Source of the DNA: Conexibacter woesei DSM 14684
GTDB taxonomy: Bacteria; Actinomycetota; Thermoleophilia; Solirubrobacterales; Solirubrobacteraceae
Reading direction: 5' to 3'
DNA length: 64,000 nucleotides
Assembly: GCF_000025265.1 (NCBI RefSeq)
Contig: NC_013739.1
Location: 1,550,001 to 1,614,000, forward strand
The position numbers and the translations under genes were made by a program. Shown piece after piece: positions 14,924 to 22,937 of this stretch (position 1 is the stretch's first letter; every line of letters starts with the position of its first letter). The notes beneath the pieces are model-generated. The model saw only the letters and a list, made by a program, of their open reading frames with translations, made no database searches and was not told the origin of the DNA.

Positions 14924-16415
14924 GCCGACCGAACATCTCGACGTGCTGATCGTCGGCGCCGGCCTGTCCGGCATCGGCGCCGGGTGCCACCTGCGGGCCG
15001 AGTCGCCCGGGAAGTCGTTCGCGATCCTCGAAGGGCGCGAACGCAGCGGAGGGACGTGGGACCTGTTCCGCTACCCGGGGATCCGCTCGGACTCGGACAT
15101 GTTCACGCTGGGCTACGCGTTCAAGCCGTGGGAGGAGGCGAAGGCGATCGCCGACGGGCCGTCGATCCTGCGCTACATCCGCGACACCGCGCGCGATCAC
15201 GGCGTCGAGGAGCGGATCCGCTACGGCCACCGCGTGGTGCGCGCGGAGTGGTCCTCGCCGGAGTCGCGCTGGACGGTCGAGGCGGTCCGCGCCGACAGCG
15301 GCGAGACGGTGCGCCTGACGTGCAGCTTCCTCTTCGGCTGCACCGGCTACTACCGCTATGACGAGGGCTACACGCCCGCGTTCGCGGGGACCGAGCGGTT
15401 CGGCGGCGAGATCGTCCACCCGCAGCACTGGCCCGAGCAGCTCGACTACGCCGGCAAGCGCGTCGTCGTGATCGGCAGCGGCGCGACCGCCGTGACATTG
15501 CTGCCGGCGATGGCGGAGCACGCCGCGCACGTGACGATGCTGCAACGCTCGCCGAGCTACGTCCTGTCGCTGCCCGCCCGCGACCCGATCGCCGACGTCG
15601 TCCGGCGCGTGCTGCCGGCGAAGGCGGCGTACCCGCTCGTGCGCTGGAAGAACGTCCTGCTCAGCACGCTCGTCTTCCAGCTCAGCCGGCGCACGCCGAA
15701 CTTCGTCAAGAAGGTGATCCGCAAGGGCGTGCAGAAGCAGCTGCCGCCGGGCTACGACGTCGACACGCACTTCGCGCCGCGCTACGACCCGTGGGACCAG
15801 CGCCTCTGCCTCGTGCCCGACGGCGACCTCTTCAAGGCGATCCGCCGCGGCGACGCCTCGATCGTCACCGACGGGATCGAGACGTTCACCGAGAGAGGGA
15901 TCAGACTCGCCTCCGGCGCCGAGCTGGAGGCCGACGTGATCGTTACCGCGACCGGCCTGAACCTGCTGCTGCTGGGCGGCATGTCGATCGCCGTCGACGG
16001 CCGCGACGTCGACCTCTCCACGACGGTCGGGTACAAGGGCATGATGTTCAGCGGAGTGCCGAACCTGGCCGTCACGATCGGCTACACGAACGCCTCCTGG
16101 ACGCTGAAGGGCGACCTCGTGGCGGAGTACGTCTGCCGGCTCGTGAACCACATGGACGAGCACGCCTACACGCAGGTGACGCCGCTCGCGCCGGACCCCT
16201 CGCTGCCGACCGAGCCGTTCATCGACCTGAAGTCGGGCTACGTGCTGCGCTCGATCGAACAGCTGCCGAAGCAGGGGCCGCGCGCGCCGTGGCGCCTGCA
16301 CCAGAACTACGCGCGCGACGTGGCGATGATGAAGTACGGCTCGCTGGAGGACGACGCGATCGCGTTCTCGCAGGCGCCGGCGGTGGCCGCGCCGGCCGCG
16401 CCGCTGGCGGCCTGA
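14922..16415 (+). CDS. ethA: EthA-like flavin-containing (Baeyer-Villiger) monooxygenase
   Basis: FAD- and NADPH-dependent monooxygenase of 497 residues, inserting oxygen next to a ketone or at sulfur/nitrogen. Visible motifs are GAGLSGIGAG (FAD), the Baeyer-Villiger fingerprint FGGEIVHPQHWPE, VVVIGSGATAVT (NADPH) and ATGLN. Segments such as GGTWDLFRYPGIRSDSDM, NPWDQRLCLVP-like DPWDQRLCLVPDGDLFKAIR and GYTNASWTLKGDLV agree closely with mycobacterial EthA as I know it, over the whole length. ATG 14922 has GAGGGA 11 nt upstream. No EthR-type TetR gene adjoins it. Confidence 0.85.
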   Translation: MPTEHLDVLIVGAGLSGIGAGCHLRAESPGKSFAILEGRERSGGTWDLFRYPGIRSDSDMFTLGYAFKPWEEAKAIADGPSILRYIRDTARDHGVEERIRYGHRVVRAEWSSPESRWTVEAVRADSGETVRLTCSFLFGCTGYYRYDEGYTPAFAGTERFGGEIVHPQHWPEQLDYAGKRVVVIGSGATAVTLLPAMAEHAAHVTMLQRSPSYVLSLPARDPIADVVRRVLPAKAAYPLVRWKNVLLSTLVFQLSRRTPNFVKKVIRKGVQKQLPPGYDVDTHFAPRYDPWDQRLCLVPDGDLFKAIRRGDASIVTDGIETFTERGIRLASGAELEADVIVTATGLNLLLLGGMSIAVDGRDVDLSTTVGYKGMMFSGVPNLAVTIGYTNASWTLKGDLVAEYVCRLVNHMDEHAYTQVTPLAPDPSLPTEPFIDLKSGYVLRSIEQLPKQGPRAPWRLHQNYARDVAMMKYGSLEDDAIAFSQAPAVAAPAAPLAA

Positions 16416-16426
16416 GCGCGGCCCGC

Positions 16427-17395
16427 CTAGAGCCAGCCGTCGCGCTTGAAGCGGCGGTACAGCAGCGTGCAGGCGGTCGCGATGACACAGAGCACGAGCG
16501 GGTAGCCGAACGTCCAGCGCAGCTCCGGCATGTGCTCGAAGTTCATCCCGTAGATGCCGGCGATCATCGTCGGGACGGCGAGGATCGCCACCCACGCGGA
16601 GATCTTGCGCATGTCCTCGTTCTGGCGCACGGCGACCTGCGTGAGGTTCGCCTGCAGCGCGCTCGTCAGCAGTTCGCGGAAGCCGCCGATGCGCCCGCCG
16701 ACGCGGCGCAGGTGGTCGTGCACGTCGCGGTAGTAGTCGCGCAGCTGGTCCGGCACGACGTCGAAGTGGCCGCGCGCGAGCTGGTCGACCTCGGCCGCGA
16801 ACGGCACGACCGCGCGGTGGAACTCCAGCACCTCGCGCTCGAGCATGTAGATCCGCTCCGCCGGGTTCGTCCGCTCGGGCGAGAAGAGGTCGGACTCGAC
16901 CTCCTGGATCGCCGTGTCGACGCGCTGCGCGGCCGTCTCGTAGTCGTCGACGACGCGGTCGAGGATGCCGTAGAGGACGGCGCTCGGACCGTGCGTGAGC
17001 AGGTCGGGCCGGCGTTCGAGCCGCTCGCGCACGGCGGTCAGCGGGCCGCGGCCGTGGCGGACGGTGAGGACGAACTCGGGGTTGACGAAGATCAGCAGCT
17101 CGCCGACCTCGATCACCTCCTCGTCGTCGACGTAATGCACCGTCTTGACGACGGCGAGCAGCGTCTCGCCGTAGCGTTCGAGCTTCGGCCGCTGGTGCGC
17201 GTTGACGGCGTCCTCGACGGCCAGCTCGTGCAGGTCGAACTCCCTCGCGATCGCGTCGAACTGCTCCGCCGAGGGCTCGGCGACGCCGAGCCAGACGAAC
17301 GCGCCGTCGCCGCGGCTCGCCTCGCACGCCATCCCGAGCGGCAGGTCGCCCTCGCGCCGCCGGCCGTCCTCGTAGACCGCGCAGTCGACGATCAC
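16427..17395 (-). CDS. corA: CorA-family magnesium/cobalt transporter
   Basis: Inner-membrane divalent-cation channel, 322 residues, the normal CorA length. The C-terminus carries two helices with the selectivity motif in IAGIYGMNFEHMPELRW (GMN followed by MPEL) and ends in a basic tail (LLYRRFKRDGWL). The long N-terminal cytoplasmic domain contains HELAVEDAVNAHQRPKLERYGETLLAVVKTVHY, typical of the family. Start GTG 17395 overlaps the stop of the upstream aldose-epimerase gene (GTGA), so the two are translationally coupled despite unrelated functions. Confidence 0.9.
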   Translation of the reverse strand: MIVDCAVYEDGRRREGDLPLGMACEASRGDGAFVWLGVAEPSAEQFDAIAREFDLHELAVEDAVNAHQRPKLERYGETLLAVVKTVHYVDDEEVIEVGELLIFVNPEFVLTVRHGRGPLTAVRERLERRPDLLTHGPSAVLYGILDRVVDDYETAAQRVDTAIQEVESDLFSPERTNPAERIYMLEREVLEFHRAVVPFAAEVDQLARGHFDVVPDQLRDYYRDVHDHLRRVGGRIGGFRELLTSALQANLTQVAVRQNEDMRKISAWVAILAVPTMIAGIYGMNFEHMPELRWTFGYPLVLCVIATACTLLYRRFKRDGWL

Positions 17396-18417
17396 GCCGC
17401 ACACCGCGCCTGCTCGGGGGCGAGGTTGCCGGCCGCGAGCCGCAGCGCCGCCCGGTACGGGCGCCCGGCCGTCGCGACGGGGAAGCGGTCGCGGCTGAGC
17501 GCGTCGGGCTCGGCGGTCATCGCCTCCAGCATGACGTGCGGCTCGGCCTTCAGCGTGCGGACCTGCGCGAGCGGGAAGCCGGCGAGCGATTCGAGCGTCA
17601 GCTGCCGCGCGTCGGCGACGACCGTCAGGCGCCGCTCGGGACCGAGCTCGAAGACCTCCTGCAGCTCGTCGCCGGCGTCGAGGCGGCAGGTCTGGGCCGC
17701 GCGCGGCTCGGTCGCGCCGGTCGGTATCAGCCGCCGGTCGGTCACGACCCGCCGTCGCGCCGGCAGCGCGATCTCGGCGTGCGCGCGTGGAAGCTCGCGG
17801 CGCACGTAGACGCGGTAGCCGAAGCAGACCGGGACGGGCACGTCGCCGGTGGCCTCGATCTCGGTCGCGATCGACAGCGTCCGCCCGGAGACCTCGGCGC
17901 GCAGGTGGAGCCGATGGGGGAACGGGAACAGCGCCAGCTGACGGCGGTCGCGGTCGAACGGAAGCGTCGCCTCCAGCCACGCCGAGCGCGCGCCGGCGCC
18001 GCTGTCCTCCACCCTCCAGGCGTGGCCGCTGGACTGGACGCCGTTGAGCGGCAGCCCCCAGCGGTCGGTGTGCAGCAGCGGCGAGACCGGCAGGCGGACG
18101 GTCGTGCCGGACGCCGTGTAGCGCCACGCTGAGAGCCGGTTCGTCCACGGGTGCATCAGCGACAGGCCCATCGTGATCCCGCAGCTGGCGTAGGCGGCCA
18201 GCCCATGCCGCGCGCCGAGCAGCTCGGTCCCGCCGAGCCGCAGCGAGCAGCAGGCCATGCCGACGCGCGGCGCGAAGCTCGCTTCGAGTCCGTCGGCGGA
18301 GCGCAGCGTCACGACTTCGTAGTCGTCGTGCATCGCGAGCGTGCGGCTGCATGCGGGAGCCGGCGCCGGCTGCGGCGGCGCGATGGACGGGCGTTCGAGG
18401 ACGGCGGGAGGGGTCAT
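17392..18417 (-). CDS. aldose 1-epimerase family protein
   Basis: A 341-residue galactose-mutarotase-like protein of the beta-supersandwich fold. Recognisable segments are VGMACCSLRLGGTELLG, HPWTNRLSAWRY, the region LHTDRWGLPLNGVQSSGHAWRV where the catalytic His/Glu pair is usually sought, and the C-terminal PLAQVRTLKAEPHVMLEAMTAEPDAL. ATG 18417 is used; the conserved part begins only at MHDDYEVVTLRS, so a start at 18333 is possible. It is coupled to corA downstream. The sugar substrate is not evident. Confidence 0.75.
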   Translation of the reverse strand: MTPPAVLERPSIAPPQPAPAPACSRTLAMHDDYEVVTLRSADGLEASFAPRVGMACCSLRLGGTELLGARHGLAAYASCGITMGLSLMHPWTNRLSAWRYTASGTTVRLPVSPLLHTDRWGLPLNGVQSSGHAWRVEDSGAGARSAWLEATLPFDRDRRQLALFPFPHRLHLRAEVSGRTLSIATEIEATGDVPVPVCFGYRVYVRRELPRAHAEIALPARRRVVTDRRLIPTGATEPRAAQTCRLDAGDELQEVFELGPERRLTVVADARQLTLESLAGFPLAQVRTLKAEPHVMLEAMTAEPDALSRDRFPVATAGRPYRAALRLAAGNLAPEQARCAA

Positions 18418-18500
18418 GCTCGAACACTGTGGGTCACGCCGCGCGACGAGAACGTCAAGACTTCCGGCGAGAGCGTCAAGATTTCGTGGAGATGTCTGCG

Positions 18501-19637
18501 ATGAAGGCCGTCCACGCGCGGCGCCTCGTCCGTCACGGGCTCGCCGAGCCGGTCGCCGCCGCGCGGCTGGCCGAGCAGGTCGGGACGATCTGCGGCGCGC
18601 ACGCACAGGTGCTGTCCGCCGCCGAGTTGTCGGTCGGCCTGCGCGTCGACGGCGCGACGCAGGCGACGGTGCGCGCGGCGCTGTGGGAGGAGCGCAGCCT
18701 CGTCAAGACGTTCGGTCCGCGCGGGACCGTGCATCTGCTGCCGACGCGCGAGCTGCCGCTGTGGACGGCGGCGCTCGCGGCGGTGCCGCCGCTGGGCGCC
18801 GGCCACGCGCCCGGCGTGCGGATGACCGCGGAGCAGACTGACGCGGTCGTCGCGGCGATCGCGGACGCGCTCGCCGACGCCGAGCTGACGGTCGACGAGC
18901 TGACCGACGCCGTCGTGCAGCGCGCCGGCGCGTGGGCCGGCGACCTCGTCATGCCCGCGTTCCAGGGGATGTGGCCGCGCTGGCGGCAGGCGATCCCGAC
19001 CGCGGCCCACCGCGGCGCGCTGTGCTTCGGCCACGGCCGAGGGCGCAAGGTCACCTACACGAACCCCCACCGTTGGCTGCCCGGCTTCGAGCCCGAGCCG
19101 GCTGACGCGGCGCTCGCCGAGCTGCTGCGCCGCTACCTGCACGCGTACGGGCCGGCGACGCCGCAGCAGTTCGCGAGATGGCTGAGCGCTCCGCCGCGCT
19201 GGGCCGCGGAGCTGTTCGCCGCGCGCGCCGGCGCGCTGGAGGAGGTCGCGCTCGACGGCGTGCCGTCGTGGGTCAACGCCGGCGACACGGCGTTCCCGCA
19301 GGAGCCCTCGCGCGGCGTGCGGCTGCTGCCGTACTTCGACGCCTACGCCGTCGGCTGCCACCCGCGCGCCGCGCTGTTCCCGGGACGAGCGGCGGAGCGC
19401 GCGCTCGCAGGCAGCCAGGCGGGCAACTTCCCCGTCCTGCTCGTGGACGGGGTCGTGGCGGGCGTCTGGCACCTGCGCCGCTCCGGCCGCCGCGTCGCGA
19501 TCACGGTTGAGCCGCTGCGCGCGCTCGGCGCTGCGCGGCGCCGCCTGCTGGAGGAGCAGGTCGAGCGGGTTGGCGCGTTCTTCGGCGGCGGCGCGGAGCT
19601 GAAGGTCGGGACGGTGAACGTCGGCGCCCACGCCTGA
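18501..19637 (+). CDS. winged-helix DNA-binding domain protein (HTH_42/AlkZ-like)
   Basis: A 378-residue member of the HTH_42 family that includes AlkZ/YcaQ-type DNA glycosylases. Characteristic segments are GLRVDGATQATVRAALWEERSLVKTFGPRGTVHLLP, FGHGRGRKVTYTNP and AYGPATPQQFARWLS, ending with a barrel-like strand region (VLLVDGVVAGVWHLRRSGRRVAITVEPL). The pair of active-site residues known from AlkZ (Q-x-Q) is seen as AQ/VLS only loosely, so glycosylase activity is unproven. ATG 18501 has GGAG 9 nt upstream; ATG 18492 is an alternative. A second family member lies at 21647-22894. Confidence 0.7.
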   Translation: MKAVHARRLVRHGLAEPVAAARLAEQVGTICGAHAQVLSAAELSVGLRVDGATQATVRAALWEERSLVKTFGPRGTVHLLPTRELPLWTAALAAVPPLGAGHAPGVRMTAEQTDAVVAAIADALADAELTVDELTDAVVQRAGAWAGDLVMPAFQGMWPRWRQAIPTAAHRGALCFGHGRGRKVTYTNPHRWLPGFEPEPADAALAELLRRYLHAYGPATPQQFARWLSAPPRWAAELFAARAGALEEVALDGVPSWVNAGDTAFPQEPSRGVRLLPYFDAYAVGCHPRAALFPGRAAERALAGSQAGNFPVLLVDGVVAGVWHLRRSGRRVAITVEPLRALGAARRRLLEEQVERVGAFFGGGAELKVGTVNVGAHA

Positions 19638-19663
19638 GCGGCGTCCGGCCGTGCCTCGTGGGT

Positions 19664-19678
19664 GGCCTGGATCAGGCC
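19664..19678. terminator. short hairpin between convergent genes
   Basis: GGCCTG (19664-19669) pairs with CAGGCC (19673-19678) around GAT, in the gap between the HTH_42 gene and the end of the MarR gene. It is only 6 bp long and has no U tract. Confidence 0.3.
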
Positions 19679-19682
19679 GTCG

Positions 19683-20102
19683 CTAGGCGGCGTCGTCGGC
19701 GAGCGCGCGGGCGAGCAGGAGGGTCAGCTCGGACCGCTGCTCGGCGTCGAGCGCGCCGAGCACGTCGTCCTCGACGCTCTCCATCCCGCGCTCGCCTCTG
19801 CGCAGCGCGCGGCGGCCCGCGGCCGTGATCTCGACGACGTGGCGGCGGCGGTCGGCGGGATCGCGGCGGCGCTCGACGTAGCCGAGCCCCTCGACCTCGT
19901 TGAGCAGCAGCACGAGGTTGTTGGCGTCCATGCAGAGCGCGTCGGTCAGCGCCTTCTGCGTGACCGGGTGGTCGCGCACGTGGTTGAGCAGGACGAAGTG
20001 CTTCATGCGCATGCCGAGCCGCGCCTCGGTGGTGAGTCTGTACACCTGGCGCGAGAGGCGGGTCAACAGGACCATCGGTCCCTGCGTCGGCTCAGCGTCC
20101 AT
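19683..20102 (-). CDS. MarR-family regulator
   Basis: A 139-residue winged-helix regulator. KHFVLLNHVRDHPVTQKALTDALCMDANNLVLLLNEVEGLGYVERRRDPADRRRHVVEITAAGRRAL is the MarR helix-turn-helix plus the DRR wing. It is divergent from a DHA2 exporter, the usual MarR-efflux pairing, and the operator between them is visible. A TACGAT -10-like element (plus-strand 20112-20117, complement) lies just upstream of ATG 20102, suggesting a leaderless transcript. The ligand would be an exporter substrate, unknown. Confidence 0.87.
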   Translation of the reverse strand: MDAEPTQGPMVLLTRLSRQVYRLTTEARLGMRMKHFVLLNHVRDHPVTQKALTDALCMDANNLVLLLNEVEGLGYVERRRDPADRRRHVVEITAAGRRALRRGERGMESVEDDVLGALDAEQRSELTLLLARALADDAA

Positions 20103-20145
20103 TCCATGTCGATCGTAGCGACGTTCAGGATCTTGCTTGCTTAAT

Positions 20146-20170
20146 GATCATCATGGGTACAGTGATGATC
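20146..20170. promoter_or_regulatory. candidate MarR operator overlapping the exporter promoter
   Basis: GATCATCA (20146-20153) and TGATGATC (20163-20170) form a perfect 8-bp inverted repeat with a 9-nt spacer. A -10-like TACAGT (20158-20163) lies inside it and TTGCTT upstream, so bound repressor would block the exporter promoter. The dyad also covers the upstream ATG codons, favouring the start at 20174. Confidence 0.5.
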
Positions 20171-20173
20171 CTT

Positions 20174-21613
20174 ATGGAGAGTCCTACTTTGCCGCTGCCG
20201 CCCAGCGCCGCCGAGCGGCGCGAGCGCCGCCGTTGGATGGCGCTCGTCGTCCTCTGCTTCGCGCAGCTGATGAACGCGCTCGACGCGACGATCGTCAACG
20301 TCGCGCTGCCGACGATCCAGGCCGACCTCGGCTTCTCGCAGGCCGGCCTCACGTGGGTCGTCAACGGCTACCTGATCACGTTCGGCAGCTTCCTGCTGAT
20401 GGCCGGCCGGCTCGGCGACCTCGTCGGCCGCAAACGCGTCTTCCTCGCGGGTCTGCTGCTCTTCACGGCCGCCTCCGTGCTGTGCGCGCTGGCACAGGAC
20501 CCGGCGCTGCTGATCGCGGCCCGCTTCCTCCAGGGGCTCGGTGCAGCGGTGTCGGCGTCGGTCACGATCGCGCTGATCGTGATCGAGTTCCCCGGCCCGG
20601 ACGACCGCGCGAAGGCGATGAGCGTCTACATGTTCGTCGCGGTCGGCGGCGGCTCGATCGGGCTGCTGCTCGGCGGCGCGTTGACGGAGGCGATCAGCTG
20701 GCACTGGATCTTCCTGATCAACGTCCCGATCGGCCTGCTGACGCTCGTCGCGGGCAGGGCGCTGATCGACGACGACGAGGGGATCGGGCTGCGCGGCGGG
20801 GTGGACGTGCTCGGCTCGCTGCTGGTGACGCTCGCGCTGATGGTCGGCATCTACGCGATCGTCACGTCCGGCGAGCACGGCTGGGGCTCGGCGCGGACGC
20901 TCGGCCTCGGAGCCGCGGCGATCGCGCTGCTGGCGGCCTTTCTCGCCTACGAGGCGCGCGTCGCCAACCCGATCATGCCGCTGCGGATCCTGCGGCTCGG
21001 CGGGCTGATGGCGTCGAGCGCGGTGCGCGTGCTGCTCGTCTGCGGCATGTACGCCGCCTTCTTCGTCGGCGCGCTCTACCTCCAGAACGTGCTCGGCTAC
21101 GACGCGCTCGGCACCGGGCTCGCGTTCCTGCCGATGACCGTCGTCGTCGGCGCGCTGTCGCTCGGCGTCACGGCACGGTTGATGGGGCGCTTCGGGCCGC
21201 AGCGGATGACGGTCGCCGGCCTGCTGGCGGCCGGCGCCGGGCTCGCCCTGTTCGCCACCGTCGGGGAGCAGACGAGCTACTTCCCGCACGTCTTCGCCGC
21301 CTTCGCGCTCGTCGGCCTCGGCGCTGGGACCGCCTTCCTGCCGCTGCTGACGATCGCGGTCGCGCAGGCGCCGAGAGCCGACGCCGGCCTCGTCTCCGGC
21401 ATCGTCAACGTCTCGACGCAGATCTCCGGCGCGGTCGGGGTCGCGCTGCTCGGCGCGGTCTCGGCTGCGCGCACGGACGGGCTCGCGGCCGACGGCCGCG
21501 CTCCGCTCGACGCGCTGCTCGGCGGCTACCGCCTCGCCTTCGTCGTCGCGGCCGGCTGCGTCGCCGCCGGCGTCGTCGTCGCGCTGCTGGTGCTGCGGCC
21601 GCCGCAGCACTGA
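20174..21613 (+). CDS. MFS exporter, DHA2/EmrB-QacA family
   Basis: A 479-residue 14-helix drug:proton antiporter. MNALDATIVNVALPTIQADLGFSQAGLTWVVNGYLITFGSFLLMAGRLGDLVGRKRVF combines DHA2 motif D1 and motif A (GDLVGRKR), and AVGGGSIGLLLGG is motif C. I place the start at ATG 20174 (MESPTLPLPP) because upstream ATGs lie in the operator and a -10 element ends about 10 nt before 20174. This would be a leaderless mRNA. Divergent from, and presumably repressed by, the MarR gene. Confidence 0.87.
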   Translation: MESPTLPLPPSAAERRERRRWMALVVLCFAQLMNALDATIVNVALPTIQADLGFSQAGLTWVVNGYLITFGSFLLMAGRLGDLVGRKRVFLAGLLLFTAASVLCALAQDPALLIAARFLQGLGAAVSASVTIALIVIEFPGPDDRAKAMSVYMFVAVGGGSIGLLLGGALTEAISWHWIFLINVPIGLLTLVAGRALIDDDEGIGLRGGVDVLGSLLVTLALMVGIYAIVTSGEHGWGSARTLGLGAAAIALLAAFLAYEARVANPIMPLRILRLGGLMASSAVRVLLVCGMYAAFFVGALYLQNVLGYDALGTGLAFLPMTVVVGALSLGVTARLMGRFGPQRMTVAGLLAAGAGLALFATVGEQTSYFPHVFAAFALVGLGAGTAFLPLLTIAVAQAPRADAGLVSGIVNVSTQISGAVGVALLGAVSAARTDGLAADGRAPLDALLGGYRLAFVVAAGCVAAGVVVALLVLRPPQH

Positions 21614-21646
21614 GCGGCCGCACGTACGGCTAGGCTCTCCGCCGGC

Positions 21647-22894
21647 ATGGCGAGCGCGAACGGAGCGGGCGGCAGACTGAGCGCGGCGGCGGCGCGGCGG
21701 ATCGCGTTGGCGGCGCAGGGGTTCGCGGATCCGCGGCCGCGCGGCCGCGTCGACGCGCGCCACCTGCGGCGGGTGCTGGAGCGGGTCGGGATCCTCCAGC
21801 TCGACTCCGTCAACGTCTTCTCGCGCACCCACTACATGCCGCTGTTCTCGCGCATTGGGCCGTACCCGCGCGAGACGCTCGACCGCCTCACCGCGCACAC
21901 CGCCGGCCCGATCAGGCGGGAGCTGTTCGAGTACTGGGCGCACGAGGCGTCGCTCGTGCCGGTCGAGCTGCAGCCGTTCCTGCGCTGGCGGATGGCGCGC
22001 GCCGACGCCGACGCGTGGGGCGGGATGCGGCGGATCGCGCAGGAGCACCCGCACCTCGTCGAGGAGGTGCTGGAGCTGGTGCGCGAGCAGGGGCCGATCC
22101 GCGCGAACGACACGAGCGCCGCGGAGCGCGCGAGACGGCGGCCGGGCGAGATGTGGAACTGGCACGAGGGCAAGGTCGCGCTGGAGTACCTCTTCTGGTC
22201 CGGTCAGGTGACCGCCGCGCGGCGGGTCAACTTCGAGCGCCGCTACGACCTGCCCGAGCGGGTGCTGCCGGCGGAGGTCGTCGGGACGCCGACGCCGACC
22301 GTCGAGGAGGCGCAGCGGGAGCTGCTGCGCGTCTCCGCGCGTGCCCACGGCGTCGCGACCGAGCCCGACCTCGGCGACTACTTCCGCCTCCCGCGCGCGG
22401 AGTCGAAGGCGCGAGTGGCGGAGCTGGTGCAGGCCGGCGAGCTGCTGCCCGTGACCGTCGAGGGCTGGGACGCGCCGGCGTACCTGTGGCCGGCGGCGAA
22501 GCGGCCGCGCCGCGTTGCCGCTCGCGCGCTGCTGAGCCCGTTCGACTCGCTCATATGGTTCCGCCCGCGGACCGAGCGGATCTTCGGCTTCCGCTACCGG
22601 ATCGAGATCTACACGCCGGCCGAGAAGCGCGTCCACGGCTACTACGTGCTGCCGTTTCTGCTCGGCGAGGAGCTGGTCGCGCGCGTCGACCTGAAGTCCG
22701 ACCGCCAGGCCGGAGTGCTGCGCGTGCAGGGCGCCTACGCGGAGCCGGACGTCGCCGCCGAGCCCGCGCGCGTCGCCGCGGAGCTGGCCGCGGAGCTGCG
22801 CTCGGTCGCCGGCTGGCTCGGGCTCGAGCGCGGGGTGGAGGTCGCCGGCAGAGGCGACCTCGCGCCGGCGCTCAGCGCCGCGCTGCGGGAGTAG
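21647..22894 (+). CDS. YcaQ-like (AlkX-type) winged-helix DNA glycosylase family protein
   Basis: A 415-residue HTH_42 protein closer to E. coli YcaQ, which unhooks interstrand cross-links, than the family member at 18501. The N-terminal VLERVGILQLDSVNVFSRTHYMPLFSRIGPY carries the Q-x-D motif (QLD) assigned to catalysis in YcaQ. EYWAHEASLVP, WNWHEGKVALEYLFWSGQVTAARRVNFERRYDLPERV and LLSPFDSLIWFRPRTERIFGFRYRIEIYTPAEKRVHGYYVLPFL are typical of the group. It follows the MFS exporter by 33 nt on the same strand, so a role in self-resistance to a DNA-damaging compound can be imagined but is only inference. Confidence 0.8.
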   Translation: MASANGAGGRLSAAAARRIALAAQGFADPRPRGRVDARHLRRVLERVGILQLDSVNVFSRTHYMPLFSRIGPYPRETLDRLTAHTAGPIRRELFEYWAHEASLVPVELQPFLRWRMARADADAWGGMRRIAQEHPHLVEEVLELVREQGPIRANDTSAAERARRRPGEMWNWHEGKVALEYLFWSGQVTAARRVNFERRYDLPERVLPAEVVGTPTPTVEEAQRELLRVSARAHGVATEPDLGDYFRLPRAESKARVAELVQAGELLPVTVEGWDAPAYLWPAAKRPRRVAARALLSPFDSLIWFRPRTERIFGFRYRIEIYTPAEKRVHGYYVLPFLLGEELVARVDLKSDRQAGVLRVQGAYAEPDVAAEPARVAAELAAELRSVAGWLGLERGVEVAGRGDLAPALSAALRE

Positions 22895-22937
22895 CGGCGC
22901 CGCTGCGCGAGGCCGGTTCCGGCGGTCGAGGCGGCGC

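Noticed and set aside
16427-18427. 666-residue frame joining CorA to upstream sequence
   Set aside because: Residues before the GTG at 17395 are antisense-like; CorA is full length from that start, and the upstream region encodes the aldose epimerase in another frame.
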